NCBI RefSeq assembly: GCF_013033355.1
Contig: NZ_WQDY01000001.1
Location: forward strand, 372,001-436,000
Reading direction: 5' to 3'
Source: Ruegeria lacuscaerulensis
GTDB taxonomy: Bacteria > Pseudomonadota > Alphaproteobacteria > Rhodobacterales > Rhodobacteraceae
DNA: 64,000 bases
Shown here: piece by piece, positions 27,414 to 37,974 of the stretch
Position numbering within the stretch: position 1 is the first letter of the stretch
Layout: every line of letters starts with the position of its first letter
The notes under the pieces: model-generated
Databases searched by the model: none
Told to the model about the DNA's origin: nothing
The model's input: only the letters and a program-made list of their open reading frames with translations
Position numbers and translations under genes: made by a program

Positions 27414-27713
27414 TCACTTATATTGCGCGGCGCGGCTGGCCTTGTACAGCTGCGCCTCGCCCAGTAACGCGATCAACAGGTCCAGATGGCGGACCAGAGA
27501 ATAGGCGGCGTCTTCGGCCAGCCTTTGCGCGTTTACATCTTTCTCCATTTCCATCAACTGCATGAGTGCCGCGCCAGATCCGGGCAGTGCACCATAGCCC
27601 AACAGACGTTGAAGATGACGATCTCGATCGTAGTCCTGCGCTCCGTGTTTTGCAGCCCGCGCAAGCAAACGAGGGCGGCGAAGGGCAGCTATCATGGTCG
27701 TCAGGTCCTGCAT
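27414..27713 (-). CDS. DUF6477 family small protein
   Basis: 99 residues, charged and helical, without signal or membrane segment. MIAALRRPRLLARAA near the N-terminus and LPGSGAALMQLMEME near residue 45 match the short conserved protein found in Rhodobacteraceae beside the DUF6456 regulator. It ends on the base after the MttB-like stop. It diverges from the DUF6456 gene across a 242-base spacer with regulatory potential. Function unknown. Confidence 0.75.
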   Translation of the reverse strand: MQDLTTMIAALRRPRLLARAAKHGAQDYDRDRHLQRLLGYGALPGSGAALMQLMEMEKDVNAQRLAEDAAYSLVRHLDLLIALLGEAQLYKASRAAQYK

Positions 27714-27854
27714 GTCGGGGTTCCTTGGTCCGAGTAAAAGTTGCCCTCTTTGTCACACAACCTAAGCGGGCGTTGCCTTAACAGCATTCCCTCCGAACGA
27801 TGGTTTCATGAGTGTTTATGATTTTGAAGCAAATCTGGTTTTCGTCCCTGTTGG

Positions 27855-27870
27855 TTAACGAACGAGTAAC
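27855..27870 (+). promoter_or_regulatory. CtrA-like site (TTAA-N7-GTAA)
   Basis: TTAACGAACGAGTAAC is a one-mismatch version of the alphaproteobacterial CtrA motif TTAA-N7-TTAA. It lies in the divergent promoter region of the DUF6477 and DUF6456 genes, and a further TTAAC occurs at 27895. Suggestive only. Confidence 0.35.
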
Positions 27871-27955
27871 GAAAGCGGCTCTAGTTAGAATTGGTTAACA
27901 CATTTATCGGGGGCGATTGGGAACGGAATTGTTTTGTCGACGAGGGCAAGTAACT

Positions 27956-29062
27956 ATGGAAAATAACGTGGCTTTTACCATTCCGGCTTGGGTACCCGAA
28001 GGGGCGCAGAGGTATCTCGCGCATACCGAAACCGGTCAGTCGATCCGCGATATAGCGCGGTCAGCGGGGTGCCATGCGTCGACCATACTCAGACAAATTC
28101 GCCGGATTGAGATGCGGCGAGACGATCCGCTGGTGGATGCTGCGCTTCAGACGCTGGCGGAAGCTCATTTTTCGGACACAGCTCAACAGAGTTGCACCTT
28201 TCCGGCCGCTCAGGAAGACGATCTTGCTGCGGCCGAGGAAAAATTCAATCGAGAGGCGATGCGCGTTCTCAGGCGGCTTTGCGAAACTGGGTCAGTCCTA
28301 GCCGTGGCCGAAGAAATGGATAAGGCCGTTGTGGTGCGCGATGCGGGTGACAGCGGTACCACGCGGACGGCTGTAGTGGATTGCAAAACCGCTCAAGCCT
28401 TGGCTTTAAAGGACTGGATCACGTGCGATAACCCCGGACGAATTTCACGTTATCGGATTTCGACTTCGGGTCGTGCTGCGCTAAGCCAGCTTGTGGCCGA
28501 GGCGGAAAACAAGGCACGTAACCGAAATGATTTCGGGTTGGCCGAGGCACAAGCGCCGTTTCAGCCGGCCTCATCCCTTGCGCAAGTGGGCGCTGCAAAG
28601 ACAGAACGTCCGCGGCGCATACGGTACAGCGCCGCTGAAAGCCCTCTGATCGCCTTGGCGCGGCGTCGGGATCGGGACGGAAAACCTTTTCTGGACGAAG
28701 CACTGGTTCGGGCGGGTGAGAGGCTGCGTGAGGATTTTGAACTTGCTCAGATCGGTCCTCAGGTCGCGCAGAACTGGGATCATTTCCTGACGGCAGGAGG
28801 GCGCGGCGGTTTTGGCGCGGGTGTGAAGGACGGGCGGGGCTCGTCCGATGCGCGCGATCGGGTCGAGCGGGCTCTGTCCGATCTGGGGCCGGGACTCAGC
28901 GATGTTGCACTGCGCTGCTGCTGTTACCTGGAGGGTTTGGAACTGGCCGAGAAACGCATGGGTTGGTCGGCACGCTCGGGCAAAATTGTGCTGCGGATTG
29001 CACTTCAACGGTTGAAACGCCACTATGAGAGCCAAGCCGAAAAGAGCCGGATGATAGGCTAG
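27956..29062 (+). CDS. DUF6456 helix-turn-helix protein
   Basis: 368 residues. A predicted helix-turn-helix of resolvase-like type lies at about residues 24-55 (SIRDIARSAGCHASTILRQIRR). A middle linker is followed by a C-terminal DUF6456 domain (about 235-360) containing SPLIALARRRDRDGKPFLDE, AGERLREDFELAQIGPQ and GWSARSGKIVLRIALQRL. Conserved in the Roseobacter group; probably a DNA-binding regulator, with targets not readable here. The start at 27956 is preferred over a 13-codon extension because a GAGGGC site stands upstream. Confidence 0.75.
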   Translation: MENNVAFTIPAWVPEGAQRYLAHTETGQSIRDIARSAGCHASTILRQIRRIEMRRDDPLVDAALQTLAEAHFSDTAQQSCTFPAAQEDDLAAAEEKFNREAMRVLRRLCETGSVLAVAEEMDKAVVVRDAGDSGTTRTAVVDCKTAQALALKDWITCDNPGRISRYRISTSGRAALSQLVAEAENKARNRNDFGLAEAQAPFQPASSLAQVGAAKTERPRRIRYSAAESPLIALARRRDRDGKPFLDEALVRAGERLREDFELAQIGPQVAQNWDHFLTAGGRGGFGAGVKDGRGSSDARDRVERALSDLGPGLSDVALRCCCYLEGLELAEKRMGWSARSGKIVLRIALQRLKRHYESQAEKSRMIG

Positions 29063-29111
29063 CGCTATAATTTGCGGTTGCGAAAAACGGGCATTGAGAT
29101 AATCAGGGGTT

Positions 29112-30035
29112 ATGAATTTTACACTCCGACAACTTCAATATTTCAGCGCAGTGGCCGAACAGCGAAATTTCGGCAGGGCGGCGCAGAAATGCAACGTGTC
29201 ACAACCCGCCCTGTCAGTTCAGATCAAAACGCTTGAGGAAACGCTGGGCGGCCCGCTGTTTGAACGGCAAGCGCGGGACATCCTGTTAACCCCGTTGGGG
29301 CGGGATGTTCTGGACTATGCGCAGCAGGTTTTGGGGGCCGCTAGTCGTCTCGACCAGTTTGCTCGGGATCATTCGGGCGGTCACCGTTCGTTGTCGATCG
29401 GGATCATCCCGACGATTGCACCCTATATTCTACCCGGTGTCTTAGCAGGATTGCGGACGATGGACGTTTCGTTGCGCGTTCAGATTCGCGAGGCGCGCAC
29501 CGATCGACTGTTGGACATGCTACGGGCTGGTGACATTGATGCGGGGGTCATGGCTCTGCCCTCGGGCGGCTCTGAGTTGTTCGAGCAGCCTTTGTTCGAA
29601 GACAGGTTTTTACTGGCGGGCAGTGCTGGCCGGTTGCAAACCATGCAGCGCGACACCGAGGCTTTGCGACCGGTAGACCTTCAAACCACTCAGTTGATGC
29701 TTTTGGACGACGGGCATTGCCTGACAGATCAAGCGCTGGAGGTCTGCGGTCAGGACCGCAGCAGCGGCTTGATTAATATGGGGGCTTCTTCGCTGGCGAC
29801 ATTGTCGCGTCTTGTTGCCGAGGGATTTGGTTTGACCTTGATGCCGGAACTGGCCGCGCAGGCTGAGATTGGTGCTGTGCGAGGTCTAAGCTTAAAGCGT
29901 TTCGGCGCACCACAACCCTTCCGGACCGTAGGGTTGGTGCGCCGGATTTCCACCCGGGGTGAAGACTGGTTTGACAGTCTGGCCGGGGTCATCCGAGCTG
30001 TCGGAACGGATATCGTTTCGGCAACGCGGACATGA
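29112..30035 (+). CDS. oxyR: Hydrogen peroxide-sensing LysR regulator OxyR
   Basis: 307 residues. The LysR winged helix is at 1-60 (FTLRQLQYFSAVAEQRNFGRAA). The redox pair is present: C203 in DDGHC and C212 in LEVC, matching OxyR C199 and C208 with the same nine-residue spacing. It should switch on oxidant-defence genes when these cysteines form a disulfide. It converges on a peroxiredoxin gene across a shared terminator; whether that gene is a target cannot be read. No katG is adjacent in this window. Confidence 0.92.
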   Translation: MNFTLRQLQYFSAVAEQRNFGRAAQKCNVSQPALSVQIKTLEETLGGPLFERQARDILLTPLGRDVLDYAQQVLGAASRLDQFARDHSGGHRSLSIGIIPTIAPYILPGVLAGLRTMDVSLRVQIREARTDRLLDMLRAGDIDAGVMALPSGGSELFEQPLFEDRFLLAGSAGRLQTMQRDTEALRPVDLQTTQLMLLDDGHCLTDQALEVCGQDRSSGLINMGASSLATLSRLVAEGFGLTLMPELAAQAEIGAVRGLSLKRFGAPQPFRTVGLVRRISTRGEDWFDSLAGVIRAVGTDIVSATRT

Positions 30036-30036
30036 A

Positions 30037-30061
30037 AAGACCCGCCAACAGGGCGGGTCTT
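30037..30061 (+). terminator. Bidirectional terminator between oxyR and the peroxiredoxin gene
   Basis: AAGACCCGCC (30037-30046) and GGCGGGTCTT (30052-30061) form a perfect 10-bp stem with a 5-base loop, directly after the oxyR stop. The A and T flanks allow use from both sides, although the T tract is short. Confidence 0.7.
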
Positions 30062-30083
30062 GCAGAGGTACTCAAAGTCGCGA

Positions 30084-30632
30084 TCAGGCCAGAGTTAGTT
30101 CTTTCTCTGCTTCCAGATGCGTCATCAGATTTTCCGGAGATGACACGCCATAGGGGTCTTCGGGGCAGTTATCCATCAGTCCGGGCTCTTCGAACCACGC
30201 TTCGACGACGCCGTCGGTGATGATGGCCGCATAGCGCCACGAACGCATTCCGAATCCCAGATTGTCTTTGTCGACCAGCATCCCCATCTTTCGTGTGAAC
30301 TCACCCGATCCATCGGGAACGACCTTGACGTTCTTCAAGCCCTGATCTTGCGCCCATTTGTTCATGACAAAGCTGTCATTGACCGACATGCAGTAGATCT
30401 CATCAATGCCGTTTTTCTTGAAGTCGGCAAAGCCGTTTTCAAAACCGGGCAGTTGGTAGGTCGAGCAGGTTGGCGTGAATGCACCGGGCAACGAGAACAG
30501 GATCACGCGCTTGCCGGCGAAGTAATCTGCGGTGGTCTTGTCTTCCCAGCGATAGGGGTTGGGGCCTTCGACGTCCTCGTCACGCACTCGGGTGCGGAAG
30601 GTCACTTTCGGCAGCTCGGTCCCGGTCTTCAT
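30084..30632 (-). CDS. Peroxiredoxin, Prx5 type
   Basis: 182 residues. The peroxidatic cysteine lies in FSLPGAFTPTCSTYQLPGF at about residue 56, the PGAFTPTCS motif of the Prx5 (type II) class. Typical followers are ADFKKNGIDEIYCMSVND, then RSWRYAAIITDGVVEAWFEEPG. The protein reduces peroxides with glutathione or a glutaredoxin/thioredoxin. The ATG at 30632 has AGGAA seven bases before it and is preferred over a TTG two codons earlier. It is convergent with oxyR. Confidence 0.9.
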   Translation of the reverse strand: MKTGTELPKVTFRTRVRDEDVEGPNPYRWEDKTTADYFAGKRVILFSLPGAFTPTCSTYQLPGFENGFADFKKNGIDEIYCMSVNDSFVMNKWAQDQGLKNVKVVPDGSGEFTRKMGMLVDKDNLGFGMRSWRYAAIITDGVVEAWFEEPGLMDNCPEDPYGVSSPENLMTHLEAEKELTLA

Positions 30633-30896
30633 GTTCAAATTCCTGTGATTCCTGTGTGAATTTAGGCGGATTTAAAACAGTTCTAAATGTGCTTCAATGC
30701 GATTGGTTTCGCAGATGCGAATTTTCTGATATTTAATGGAAGACGCTGAAATATCGCAATAATCGATTGAATCAGTACAGTCAGTATTCTGCGGATGCAT
30801 GGTGCGCGGTCATGGCAGCTATGCACGGTTGGGCTAGCTTGTTACACAGGAATGTACTAAATCCCACTCAAGTGACCCTAAGTCAGGAAAGCCGCC

Positions 30897-31847
30897 GTGC
30901 GTGATCTGAAGATCCCCGAACAACGTCATCCCGAAAAAGCGCATCGTCAGGACAATGCGCAGCCGAAAAAACCGAAATGGATTCGGGTGCGGGCACCAGG
31001 GGGCAAGGGCTATGCAGAAACGCACAAGATTATGCGTGAAAACAATTTGGTCACCGTGTGCGAAGAAGCGGGTTGCCCCAATGTCGGCGAATGCTGGAGC
31101 CAGGGCCACGCCACCATGATGATCATGGGCGAAATCTGTACCCGTGGCTGCACCTTCTGCAACATCGCCACTGGCCGCCCGGATGAACTGGACGCGTTCG
31201 AGCCGGGCCGCGTGGCCCATGCGGTGCAAAAGCTGGGGCTAAACCACGTGGTTATCACTTCGGTGGATCGTGATGATCTTGCCGATGGTGGGGCCGAGCA
31301 TTTTGCGCAGACCATCCGCGCCGTGCGTCATCGCTCGCCCAAGACCACGATCGAGATTCTGACCCCCGATTTTCTGAAGTGTGATCCTGCGGTTCTGGAA
31401 ACCGTGGTCGAGGCCAAGCCGGATGTGTTTAACCACAATCTGGAAACCGTTCCCGGCCTCTATCCGCAAGTTCGCCCCGGTGCGCGCTATTTCCACAGCC
31501 TGCGCCTGTTGCAGCGGGTTAAAGAGATGGACCCCTCGATCTTCACCAAATCCGGTATCATGGTCGGTCTGGGTGAGGGCGAGCAAGAGGTTCGGCAGGT
31601 CATGGATGACATGCGCGCTGCTGATATCGATTTCCTGACCATTGGCCAATACCTACAGCCGACGCCAAAACATCACGGTGTTGACCGCTTTGTAACGCCC
31701 GAGGAGTTCGCTTCATACGAAAAGGCTGCTTTTGGTAAAGGTTTCCTGATGGTATCGGCGACTCCGCTAACGCGTTCGTCCTATCACGCAGGTGACGACT
31801 TTGCGCGCCTGCGTGACGCTCGTCAGGCAAAGCTCGAACAAGGGTGA
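30897..31847 (+). CDS. lipA: Lipoyl synthase
   Basis: 316 residues, a radical SAM enzyme inserting sulfur into octanoyl groups on dehydrogenase complexes. The auxiliary cluster cysteines are in [13 protein letters not shown] near residue 57 and the radical SAM CxxxCxxC in [10 protein letters not shown] near 82. C-terminal [11 protein letters not shown] holds the conserved serine. GTG start at 30897 with AGGAAAG upstream. Its stop overlaps the next gene by four bases. The 264-base upstream spacer (30633-30896) shows no clear structured element. Confidence 0.96.
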   Translation: MRDLKIPEQRHPEKAHRQDNAQPKKPKWIRVRAPGGKGYAETHKIMRENNLVTVCEEAGCPNVGECWSQGHATMMIMGEICTRGCTFCNIATGRPDELDAFEPGRVAHAVQKLGLNHVVITSVDRDDLADGGAEHFAQTIRAVRHRSPKTTIEILTPDFLKCDPAVLETVVEAKPDVFNHNLETVPGLYPQVRPGARYFHSLRLLQRVKEMDPSIFTKSGIMVGLGEGEQEVRQVMDDMRAADIDFLTIGQYLQPTPKHHGVDRFVTPEEFASYEKAAFGKGFLMVSATPLTRSSYHAGDDFARLRDARQAKLEQG

Positions 31848-32986
31848 GCCCCGAGGCGTTGGCCCGGCTGACCCGGCTGCGGCACGAATTGCATCAATAT
31901 CCTGAATTGTCCGGGCAGGAGACCGAAACGGCCGCCCGGATCGCTGATGAATTGCGCGCGCGCGATGCCGATCAGGTATTGACCGGGATCGGCGGGCATG
32001 GCGTGGGTGGAATATTCGACAGCGGCCAGCCCGGGCCCACAGTGGCGATCCGGTGCGAGCTGGACGGGCTGCCGATTCAGGAAATATCGGATGCAAGCTA
32101 TGCCTCGCGCGTGGTGGGCAGGGGGCATCTTTGTGGACATGATGGCCATATGGTCATGGTTTTGGGCGTAGCGGATCATCTGGCGAAAGCCCGCCCGCAA
32201 AAGGGCCGCGTGGTTCTGATCTTTCAACCCGCCGAGGAGACCGGGCAGGGCGCCGTAGCCTTTCGCGCTGATCCCCAGTTCGCGCCCATCGAGCCGGACC
32301 ATGTATTTTCGTTGCACAATCTACCCGGCCTTTCGCTGGGTGAGGTTTTGCTGTGTGCAGGCCCTGCCAACTGTGCGTCACGCGGGATGAGAGTGGTGCT
32401 AAAGGGTAAGACCTCGCACGCAGCGGAACCGCAGGATGGAGTCTCTCCGGCAAAAGCGCTTGCGTCTTTGATTCCGCAACTGGCAGGTTTGGGATCGGGC
32501 GGCGCACTAAATGCCGATTTCGTCCTGACCACTGTGACCCACGCCCGACTGGGCGAACGCACGTTCGGCGTAGCCCCGGGTGCGGCCGAGCTGTGGGTGA
32601 CGCTGCGTACCGTATCCGACGCTCGGATGCAGAACCTGATCGCCGAAGCCGAAGGGCTTGTCACTCAAACCGCAGAAACCCAGGGTCTTGCGGTTGAAAT
32701 CACCTATGAGGACGTGTTCGAGGCCTGCACAAACAACGCGCAGGCTGTAGCCACTGTAGCTGAGGCCTGCGCCGCGCTCGGCGTTCCTTGTACTTTTACG
32801 ACAGAACCCCAGAAATTTTCCGAGGACTTCGGCCAGTTTGGCAAAAGCGCCGCGGCGGCGATGTTTTGGCTGGGTGCCGGACAAGCGCACCCGCAATTGC
32901 ACAACCCGGACTATGATTTTCCGGATGCGCTGATCCCTGTAGGGGTAGATGTATTCAGTGCGGTAATTCGATCTCTTGTAGGCTGA
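31844..32986 (+). CDS. M20D family amidohydrolase (hippurate hydrolase-like)
   Basis: 380 residues. [14 protein letters not shown] near residue 11 and the metal motifs [12 protein letters not shown] near 88 and [11 protein letters not shown] near 127 define the M20D amidohydrolase branch (hippuricase, IAA-amino acid hydrolase). It uses GTG at 31844 overlapping the lipA stop, so it is coupled to lipA. A role linked to lipoate (for example an amide hydrolase) is conceivable, but no evidence beyond the coupling supports it. Confidence 0.85.
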   Translation: MSPEALARLTRLRHELHQYPELSGQETETAARIADELRARDADQVLTGIGGHGVGGIFDSGQPGPTVAIRCELDGLPIQEISDASYASRVVGRGHLCGHDGHMVMVLGVADHLAKARPQKGRVVLIFQPAEETGQGAVAFRADPQFAPIEPDHVFSLHNLPGLSLGEVLLCAGPANCASRGMRVVLKGKTSHAAEPQDGVSPAKALASLIPQLAGLGSGGALNADFVLTTVTHARLGERTFGVAPGAAELWVTLRTVSDARMQNLIAEAEGLVTQTAETQGLAVEITYEDVFEACTNNAQAVATVAEACAALGVPCTFTTEPQKFSEDFGQFGKSAAAAMFWLGAGQAHPQLHNPDYDFPDALIPVGVDVFSAVIRSLVG

Positions 32987-32990
32987 GCCC

Positions 32991-33350
32991 TCAGTTTACA
33001 AGATCACCGACGATTCCAACGGCATCAATAACTGTCTTTGTGTCATCGGATATCGACAGGATTTCGTCGTCTACGCGGATATACCTCTGACCGGCGGGCA
33101 GGGGTTTCAACTTCCAACCATCCAGATCGTCAAGATAGTCAAAATCCAAGTCATTAGGGATTTTCTGACCTCGTGTATAGCGCTTGATTTGTCCGGGCGG
33201 TACACCGACGCCTTTATTTGTTTTTAGCGACTTTTCAATTTTCGACTTGTCGGGGCCTTTACCTTTGCCTTTGTTGTCTTTTGCATCCGCAATTCCAACT
33301 GTTGCGCCTAGCGCGAAAGCCGCCAGAATCCCAATAGACAGTGTTTTCAT
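32991..33350 (-). CDS. Small periplasmic RcnB-like protein
   Basis: 119 residues. A signal peptide ends GIADA near residue 23, then a lysine/glycine-rich stretch (KDNKGKGKGPDKSK). The C-terminal 60 residues carry the RcnB-like pattern KRYTRGQKIPNDL, WKLKPLPAGQRYIRVDDEIL and a final ISDDTKTVIDAV. RcnB proteins are periplasmic and linked to metal tolerance in E. coli; here the role is unknown. Its stop lies five bases from the convergent amidohydrolase stop. Confidence 0.68.
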   Translation of the reverse strand: MKTLSIGILAAFALGATVGIADAKDNKGKGKGPDKSKIEKSLKTNKGVGVPPGQIKRYTRGQKIPNDLDFDYLDDLDGWKLKPLPAGQRYIRVDDEILSISDDTKTVIDAVGIVGDLVN

Positions 33351-33483
33351 ATGTATAAAACCTCCCAAAGTACTCGAATGGTAGTCTCTTGCTGGGAGAA
33401 ATGTCCAATAATATTCCGATAGATGAATTTTTAGGAAGCTTAACCACTGCTACTTGCACAAGATGGATAGGTCAGAAGGCCGC

Positions 33484-34026
33484 TCAGTCTTCGACAAATC
33501 GAACCTTACCGATAAACGGCAGGTTGCGATTGCGCTGCGCGTAGTCGATGCCGTAGCCCACGACAAACTCATCAGGTATTTCAAACCCGATCCAGTCTGA
33601 GCGGAAATCGACCTCGCGCCTGCTGGGCTTGTCGAGCAAGGCGATGGATTTCAGCCGCGCGGGTTTACGGCTGCGCAACAGTTTGGTCACGTGGTTCAGG
33701 GTATGGCCAGTATCGACGATATCTTCGACGACCAGCACATCGCGTCCTTCAATTGCGCCGCGCAAGTCCTTGAGAATGCGTACTTCACGGCTGCTCTCCA
33801 TCGAGTCGCCGTACGAGGACGCCTCAAGGAAATCCACCTCAATTGGCAGATCCAGCTCGCGCACCAGATCTGCGATGAACACAAAACTGCCGCGCAACAG
33901 ACCCACAACAACCAACTTGTCGGTGTTGCCGAATTCCTGCGTGATCTCGCGGCAAAGTTCTTCGATCCGGGCGGCGATGGCCTTGGCCGAGATCATCTCA
34001 TCTATCACATATGCGCGGTCTGTCAT
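33484..34026 (-). CDS. hpt: Hypoxanthine phosphoribosyltransferase
   Basis: 180 residues, normal length. The PRPP-binding loop is [14 protein letters not shown] near residue 95, the pyrophosphate loop [13 protein letters not shown] near 42, and the flexible loop EASSYGDSM near 69. It salvages hypoxanthine (and guanine) to nucleotides. The start at 34026 (MTDRAYV) has GGGGGC five bases upstream; the open frame extends 25 codons further without support. Divergent from the Coq10-like gene. Confidence 0.93.
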   Translation of the reverse strand: MTDRAYVIDEMISAKAIAARIEELCREITQEFGNTDKLVVVGLLRGSFVFIADLVRELDLPIEVDFLEASSYGDSMESSREVRILKDLRGAIEGRDVLVVEDIVDTGHTLNHVTKLLRSRKPARLKSIALLDKPSRREVDFRSDWIGFEIPDEFVVGYGIDYAQRNRNLPFIGKVRFVED

Positions 34027-34099
34027 CACTGCCCCCTTGATCTTTGGCGCGCAACATACGACATGACGCGCCATTGTCACCTGCAAATAGCGGACCGCC

Positions 34100-34546
34100 A
34101 TGCCGACCCATTCCGAGACACGTCACCTGCCGTATACCGCTCAGCAGATGTATGACCTTGTCGCAGATGTGGCGAAGTATCCGCAGTTTTTGCCGTGGTG
34201 CGCGGCGGCCCGGATCAGGCGCACTTATGCGGCGGGCGAGGCCCAGGTGCTAGAGGCCGATCTTGTGATTTCCTTCAAAGTGTTCCGCGAACGGTTCGGC
34301 AGCCGTGTGACGCTACACGCCGAGGATCGCCGGATCGACACCGAGTACCTGGACGGGCCGTTCAAATATATGAAATCCGACTGGCAGTTCGAAGACGCGG
34401 CTGATGGGGGCTGCAACATCTCTTTTCATGTGGATTTCGAGTTCAAGAATGCCATCCTGCAGGGCATCATCGGCGTCGTGTTCAACGAGGCCATGCAGCG
34501 AGTGGTCAAAGCCTTCGAGGCCCGCGCCGCAGATTTGTACGGCTGA
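34100..34546 (+). CDS. Coq10/RatA-type SRPBCC protein
   Basis: 148 residues, the START-like lipid-binding fold. [20 protein letters not shown] near residue 9, [10 protein letters not shown] near 30 and [14 protein letters not shown] near 83 are family hallmarks. In eukaryotes Coq10 binds ubiquinone; in E. coli the family member was named RatA and linked to ribosomes. In alphaproteobacteria a ubiquinone-related role is favoured, by family knowledge only. It starts 74 bases from hpt on the opposite strand. Confidence 0.88.
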   Translation: MPTHSETRHLPYTAQQMYDLVADVAKYPQFLPWCAAARIRRTYAAGEAQVLEADLVISFKVFRERFGSRVTLHAEDRRIDTEYLDGPFKYMKSDWQFEDAADGGCNISFHVDFEFKNAILQGIIGVVFNEAMQRVVKAFEARAADLYG

Positions 34547-34584
34547 GGCTTTACCCATCCCCGGCGCACGCTAGACTGCGCCGC

Positions 34585-35880
34585 ATGAGTGATTTTACCA
34601 ACGCCTTGGCCGGGTTCGCGGCCAGTCCCGTATCCACGTCGCAGCAGGCTCGGATTGTAACGTCTTTGTCCGTTTTGGATTGGCTGGCCGTAGGGCGGGC
34701 TGGAGAAGATGAGCCCGTTTCGAAATCCGTACGCGCGCTGGTTCTTGACGAGGGCGGCGCAGCACAGGCGCATCTGTTCGGCGGTAGGGCCGCGCCCTTG
34801 CGAGGTGCGGCACTGGTCAACGGGACGGTGTCCCATGCGCTGGATTATGACGACACCCATTTCGCCCATATCGGGCATCCGTCCGTGGCTATTCTGCCTG
34901 CGGCCCTTGCGGTCGGCGAGTGGGATGACCGCATTCTGGTAGATGTCCTCGAGGCGGCTTTGGTGGGGATGGAGGTCTCAATCCGTTTGGGTCTCTGGTT
35001 GGGGCGCGACCATTATCAGGCCGGGTTTCATCAGACCGCGACTGCCGGGGCATTTGGGGCAGCTGTCGCAGCGGGCCGAATCCTTCGGTTCGATGAGGGT
35101 CAGATGCGCAAGGTTCTGGGTCTGACGGCCACACGTGCGGCAGGACTCAAGGCGCAGTTCGGGACAATGGGTAAACCCTATAACGCCGGGCTTGCCGCCT
35201 CGACCGGGGTCGAGGCCGCGCTGCTGATCGCCAAAGGGTTCGACCCTAACGCGGATGCGCTAGAGGGCCCCCATGGGTTCGGGGCTACGCATCAGGGGCA
35301 AGGTGACGCACAAACTGCGCTGGACGGATTGGGCGAGGACTGGCTGTTTGAATCCGTCAGCCACAAGTTCCACGCCTGCTGCCACGGTCTGCACGCGGCA
35401 CTTGAGGCCGCGCGCGCTTTGGACATTGCAGAACCCGAAGTGGCTGAGATCACAGTCAAGACACATCCGCGCTGGATGAGCGTGTGCAATCAGATATCTC
35501 CGTCCACCGGGCTGGGCGCAAAGTTCTCATATCGGACAGTGATTGCGATGCAGGCGCTGGGATATGACACCGCCTTGCCCGCCAACTATTCCGAGAAAAC
35601 CTGCGCCGATCCGCGCCTGACATCGCTGCGCGACCGCGTCACGGTCGAGGAGGATGAAACGCTTTCCGAGACGCAAGCCCACCTGACTCTGCTGCGCCGC
35701 GACGGCGCGCGGAAAGAGGCCAGCCATGACTTACTGGCCCCAATGCCTCTGTCCGAGCGTGAGGATCGGGTGCGTGGCAAGGCTGCCAAGCTGATCGGAG
35801 GTGACGAGGCGGACGCGATCTGGTCGATGCTGCGCACCGGAGGCCGCGCCCGCGATCTGGCGGCATTGCTAGCGGATTAG
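34585..35880 (+). CDS. MmgE/PrpD family protein
   Basis: 431 residues. The family motif [20 protein letters not shown] lies near residue 80, followed by [18 protein letters not shown] near 148 and the [15 protein letters not shown] region near 262. PrpD is a 2-methylcitrate dehydratase, but most family members are uncharacterised dehydratases or isomerases, and no prpC/prpB gene is nearby. The last four bases overlap the convergent pyrC stop. Specific substrate unknown. Confidence 0.85.
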   Translation: MSDFTNALAGFAASPVSTSQQARIVTSLSVLDWLAVGRAGEDEPVSKSVRALVLDEGGAAQAHLFGGRAAPLRGAALVNGTVSHALDYDDTHFAHIGHPSVAILPAALAVGEWDDRILVDVLEAALVGMEVSIRLGLWLGRDHYQAGFHQTATAGAFGAAVAAGRILRFDEGQMRKVLGLTATRAAGLKAQFGTMGKPYNAGLAASTGVEAALLIAKGFDPNADALEGPHGFGATHQGQGDAQTALDGLGEDWLFESVSHKFHACCHGLHAALEAARALDIAEPEVAEITVKTHPRWMSVCNQISPSTGLGAKFSYRTVIAMQALGYDTALPANYSEKTCADPRLTSLRDRVTVEEDETLSETQAHLTLLRRDGARKEASHDLLAPMPLSEREDRVRGKAAKLIGGDEADAIWSMLRTGGRARDLAALLAD

Positions 35881-36914
35881 TCCACTCGCCAATGCAGCGG
35901 GAATCCTGGGTCGAACACCGTGACAGGCCCGTCACCAGAGTCGATTTTTTCGGGATACACGACCGGTTCGCCCTTGGTCAGTGTGATCGTGTCCTCATTC
36001 ACCGGCAGGCCATAGAAGCCGGGGCCATTGAGCGAGGTAAACCCTTCCAACTTGTCCAACGCCCCTTCACGGTCGAACATCTCGGCCACTAGTGACATCG
36101 TGTTCGTCGCGGTGAAGCACCCGGCACAGCCACAGGCCATTTCCTTGTTCGCATCCGTATGCGGCGCGCTGTCGGTGCCCAAAAAGAACCTTGCATTACC
36201 CGAGGTCGCAGCAGCCAAAAGTGCCAGCCGGTGTTCCTCGCGCTTGGCGACGGGCAGGCAGTAGTAATGCGGCTTGATCCCGCCGACCAGAATATGATTG
36301 CGGTTGATGATCAGGTGATGCGCCGTGATCGTCGCGCCCAGATCAGTGTCATTGGCTTTGACATAGTCCACGCCGTTCGCGGTGGTGATATGCTCCATCA
36401 CCACGCGCAAGCCGGGGGTCGACTTTCGGATCGGGTCCAGAACACGGTCGATGAACATGGCCTCGCGGTCGAAAATGTCGATATCCGCATCCGTGACCTC
36501 GCCATGCACACACATGGGCAGGCCAATCTCGGCCATCTTTTCCAGCACCGGGCGTATCTTGCCGAAATCCCTCACGCCCGAGGCCGAATTGGTCGTGGCC
36601 CCAGCCGGATACAGCTTGCACGCTTTGATCAGCCCGCTGGCTTGGGCTGCGGCGACGTCTTCGGCATCCGTGTCCTCGGTCAGATAGAGGGTCATCAGCG
36701 GCTCAAACGTCATGCCTTCGGGCAAGGCGGCCAGAATGCGGTCGCGATAGGCGGCGGCCTGATCGCCGCGCACCACGGGCGGCACGAGGTTCGGCATGAT
36801 GATCGCGCGGGCGAAATGACGCGCGGTTTCGGGCAGGACGGCCTCAAGCATCGCGCCATCGCGCAGATGCAGGTGCCAGTCGTCGGGGCGGCGGATCGTC
36901 AGGGTATCGGTCAT
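35877..36914 (-). CDS. pyrC: Dihydroorotase, PyrC type
   Basis: 345 residues, the E. coli-type dihydroorotase length. Metal histidines are in [10 protein letters not shown] near residue 15, the substrate region in [10 protein letters not shown] near 40, the carboxylated lysine in [14 protein letters not shown] near 100, and later ligands in CVHGEVTD near 138, ITAHHLI near 175 and GTDSAPH near 248. It closes carbamoyl-aspartate to dihydroorotate in pyrimidine synthesis. Confidence 0.95.
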   Translation of the reverse strand: MTDTLTIRRPDDWHLHLRDGAMLEAVLPETARHFARAIIMPNLVPPVVRGDQAAAYRDRILAALPEGMTFEPLMTLYLTEDTDAEDVAAAQASGLIKACKLYPAGATTNSASGVRDFGKIRPVLEKMAEIGLPMCVHGEVTDADIDIFDREAMFIDRVLDPIRKSTPGLRVVMEHITTANGVDYVKANDTDLGATITAHHLIINRNHILVGGIKPHYYCLPVAKREEHRLALLAAATSGNARFFLGTDSAPHTDANKEMACGCAGCFTATNTMSLVAEMFDREGALDKLEGFTSLNGPGFYGLPVNEDTITLTKGEPVVYPEKIDSGDGPVTVFDPGFPLHWRVD

Positions 36915-37065
36915 GGCCCCCGGCTAGCACAGTGCGCGCAGCCGTGAAAGGCCCCGAATGCACGGCTGCCCCTTGTCAACATGCCCGAACGTCGTAACTC
37001 CTTGCAAAGCCCCGGCCTTGACGCGCGCCCGCCGTCGTGACCTCTTGGGCGCACAGGAGGGGACC

Positions 37066-37974
37066 ATGACGCAGCCAAATTCCATCGACGCCGTTCAGAC
37101 TATGCTGGGCGATCAGGGCTATGTCTGCGGGCGGGCCTTGGCCACGGTCGTCTTCCTGTCGCTGAAACTGGGCCGCCCGTTGTTTCTGGAGGGTGAGGCC
37201 GGTGTCGGCAAGACCGAGATCGCCAAGGCGCTGGCCGCCGGGCTGAACCGCCGTCTGATCCGACTGCAATGTTACGAGGGGCTGGATGCCTCTTCGGCTG
37301 TCTACGAATGGAACTTTCCGGCGCAAATGGTGGCAATCCGCACCGCCGAAGCCTCGGGCGGCGCCGACCGGGGCGCGTTGCAATCCGAGCTGTTCTCGGA
37401 CGACTACCTGATCGAACGCCCGCTGTTGCAGGCTATGCGCACTGATGAACACGGCGCGCCGGTCCTGCTGATCGACGAACTTGACCGCACGGATGAACCG
37501 TTCGAGGCGTTCCTGCTGGAGGCGCTCAGCGATTTTCAGGTTACAATCCCCGAACTGGGCACTGTTAAAGCGCCGGAACCGCCCATTGTCATCGTCACCT
37601 CGAACCGCACGCGCGAGGTGCATGACGCCCTGAAACGCCGTTGCCTCTATCATTGGGTCGACTACCCCGATTTCGAGCGCGAGATCGAAATCCTCCACGC
37701 CCGCGCACCCGAAGCGGCACAGGAACTCAGCCGCGAAGTGGTGGCCTTCGTCCAGCATTTGCGCACCGAAGACCTGTTCAAGAAACCCGGCGTTGCAGAG
37801 ACGATCGATTGGGCCAAATGCCTCCTGGCGCTTGATGTGATCAACCTCAGCCCCGAAGTGATCGGCGATACGCTGGGCGCGATCCTGAAGTACCAGGACG
37901 ACATCCAGAAACTCCAAGGGTCTGAGGCAAAACGTATTCTGGACGAAGCCAAAGCCACGCTCGAACCGGTGTGA
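37066..37974 (+). CDS. coxD: CoxD-like MoxR AAA+ ATPase
   Basis: 302 residues. Walker A is EGEAGVGKTEIA near residue 40, Walker B VLLIDELDRTDEPFEAFLLE near 130, sensor 1 IVTSNRTREVHDALKRRC near 170. It is the MoxR-type AAA+ chaperone that works with a VWA protein to insert the Cu-S-Mo (or Mo) centre of CO dehydrogenase-type enzymes. AGGAGGGG precedes ATG at 37066, and a 36-codon upstream extension is rejected. The next gene is coxE-like, with coupled start. Confidence 0.88.
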   Translation: MTQPNSIDAVQTMLGDQGYVCGRALATVVFLSLKLGRPLFLEGEAGVGKTEIAKALAAGLNRRLIRLQCYEGLDASSAVYEWNFPAQMVAIRTAEASGGADRGALQSELFSDDYLIERPLLQAMRTDEHGAPVLLIDELDRTDEPFEAFLLEALSDFQVTIPELGTVKAPEPPIVIVTSNRTREVHDALKRRCLYHWVDYPDFEREIEILHARAPEAAQELSREVVAFVQHLRTEDLFKKPGVAETIDWAKCLLALDVINLSPEVIGDTLGAILKYQDDIQKLQGSEAKRILDEAKATLEPV

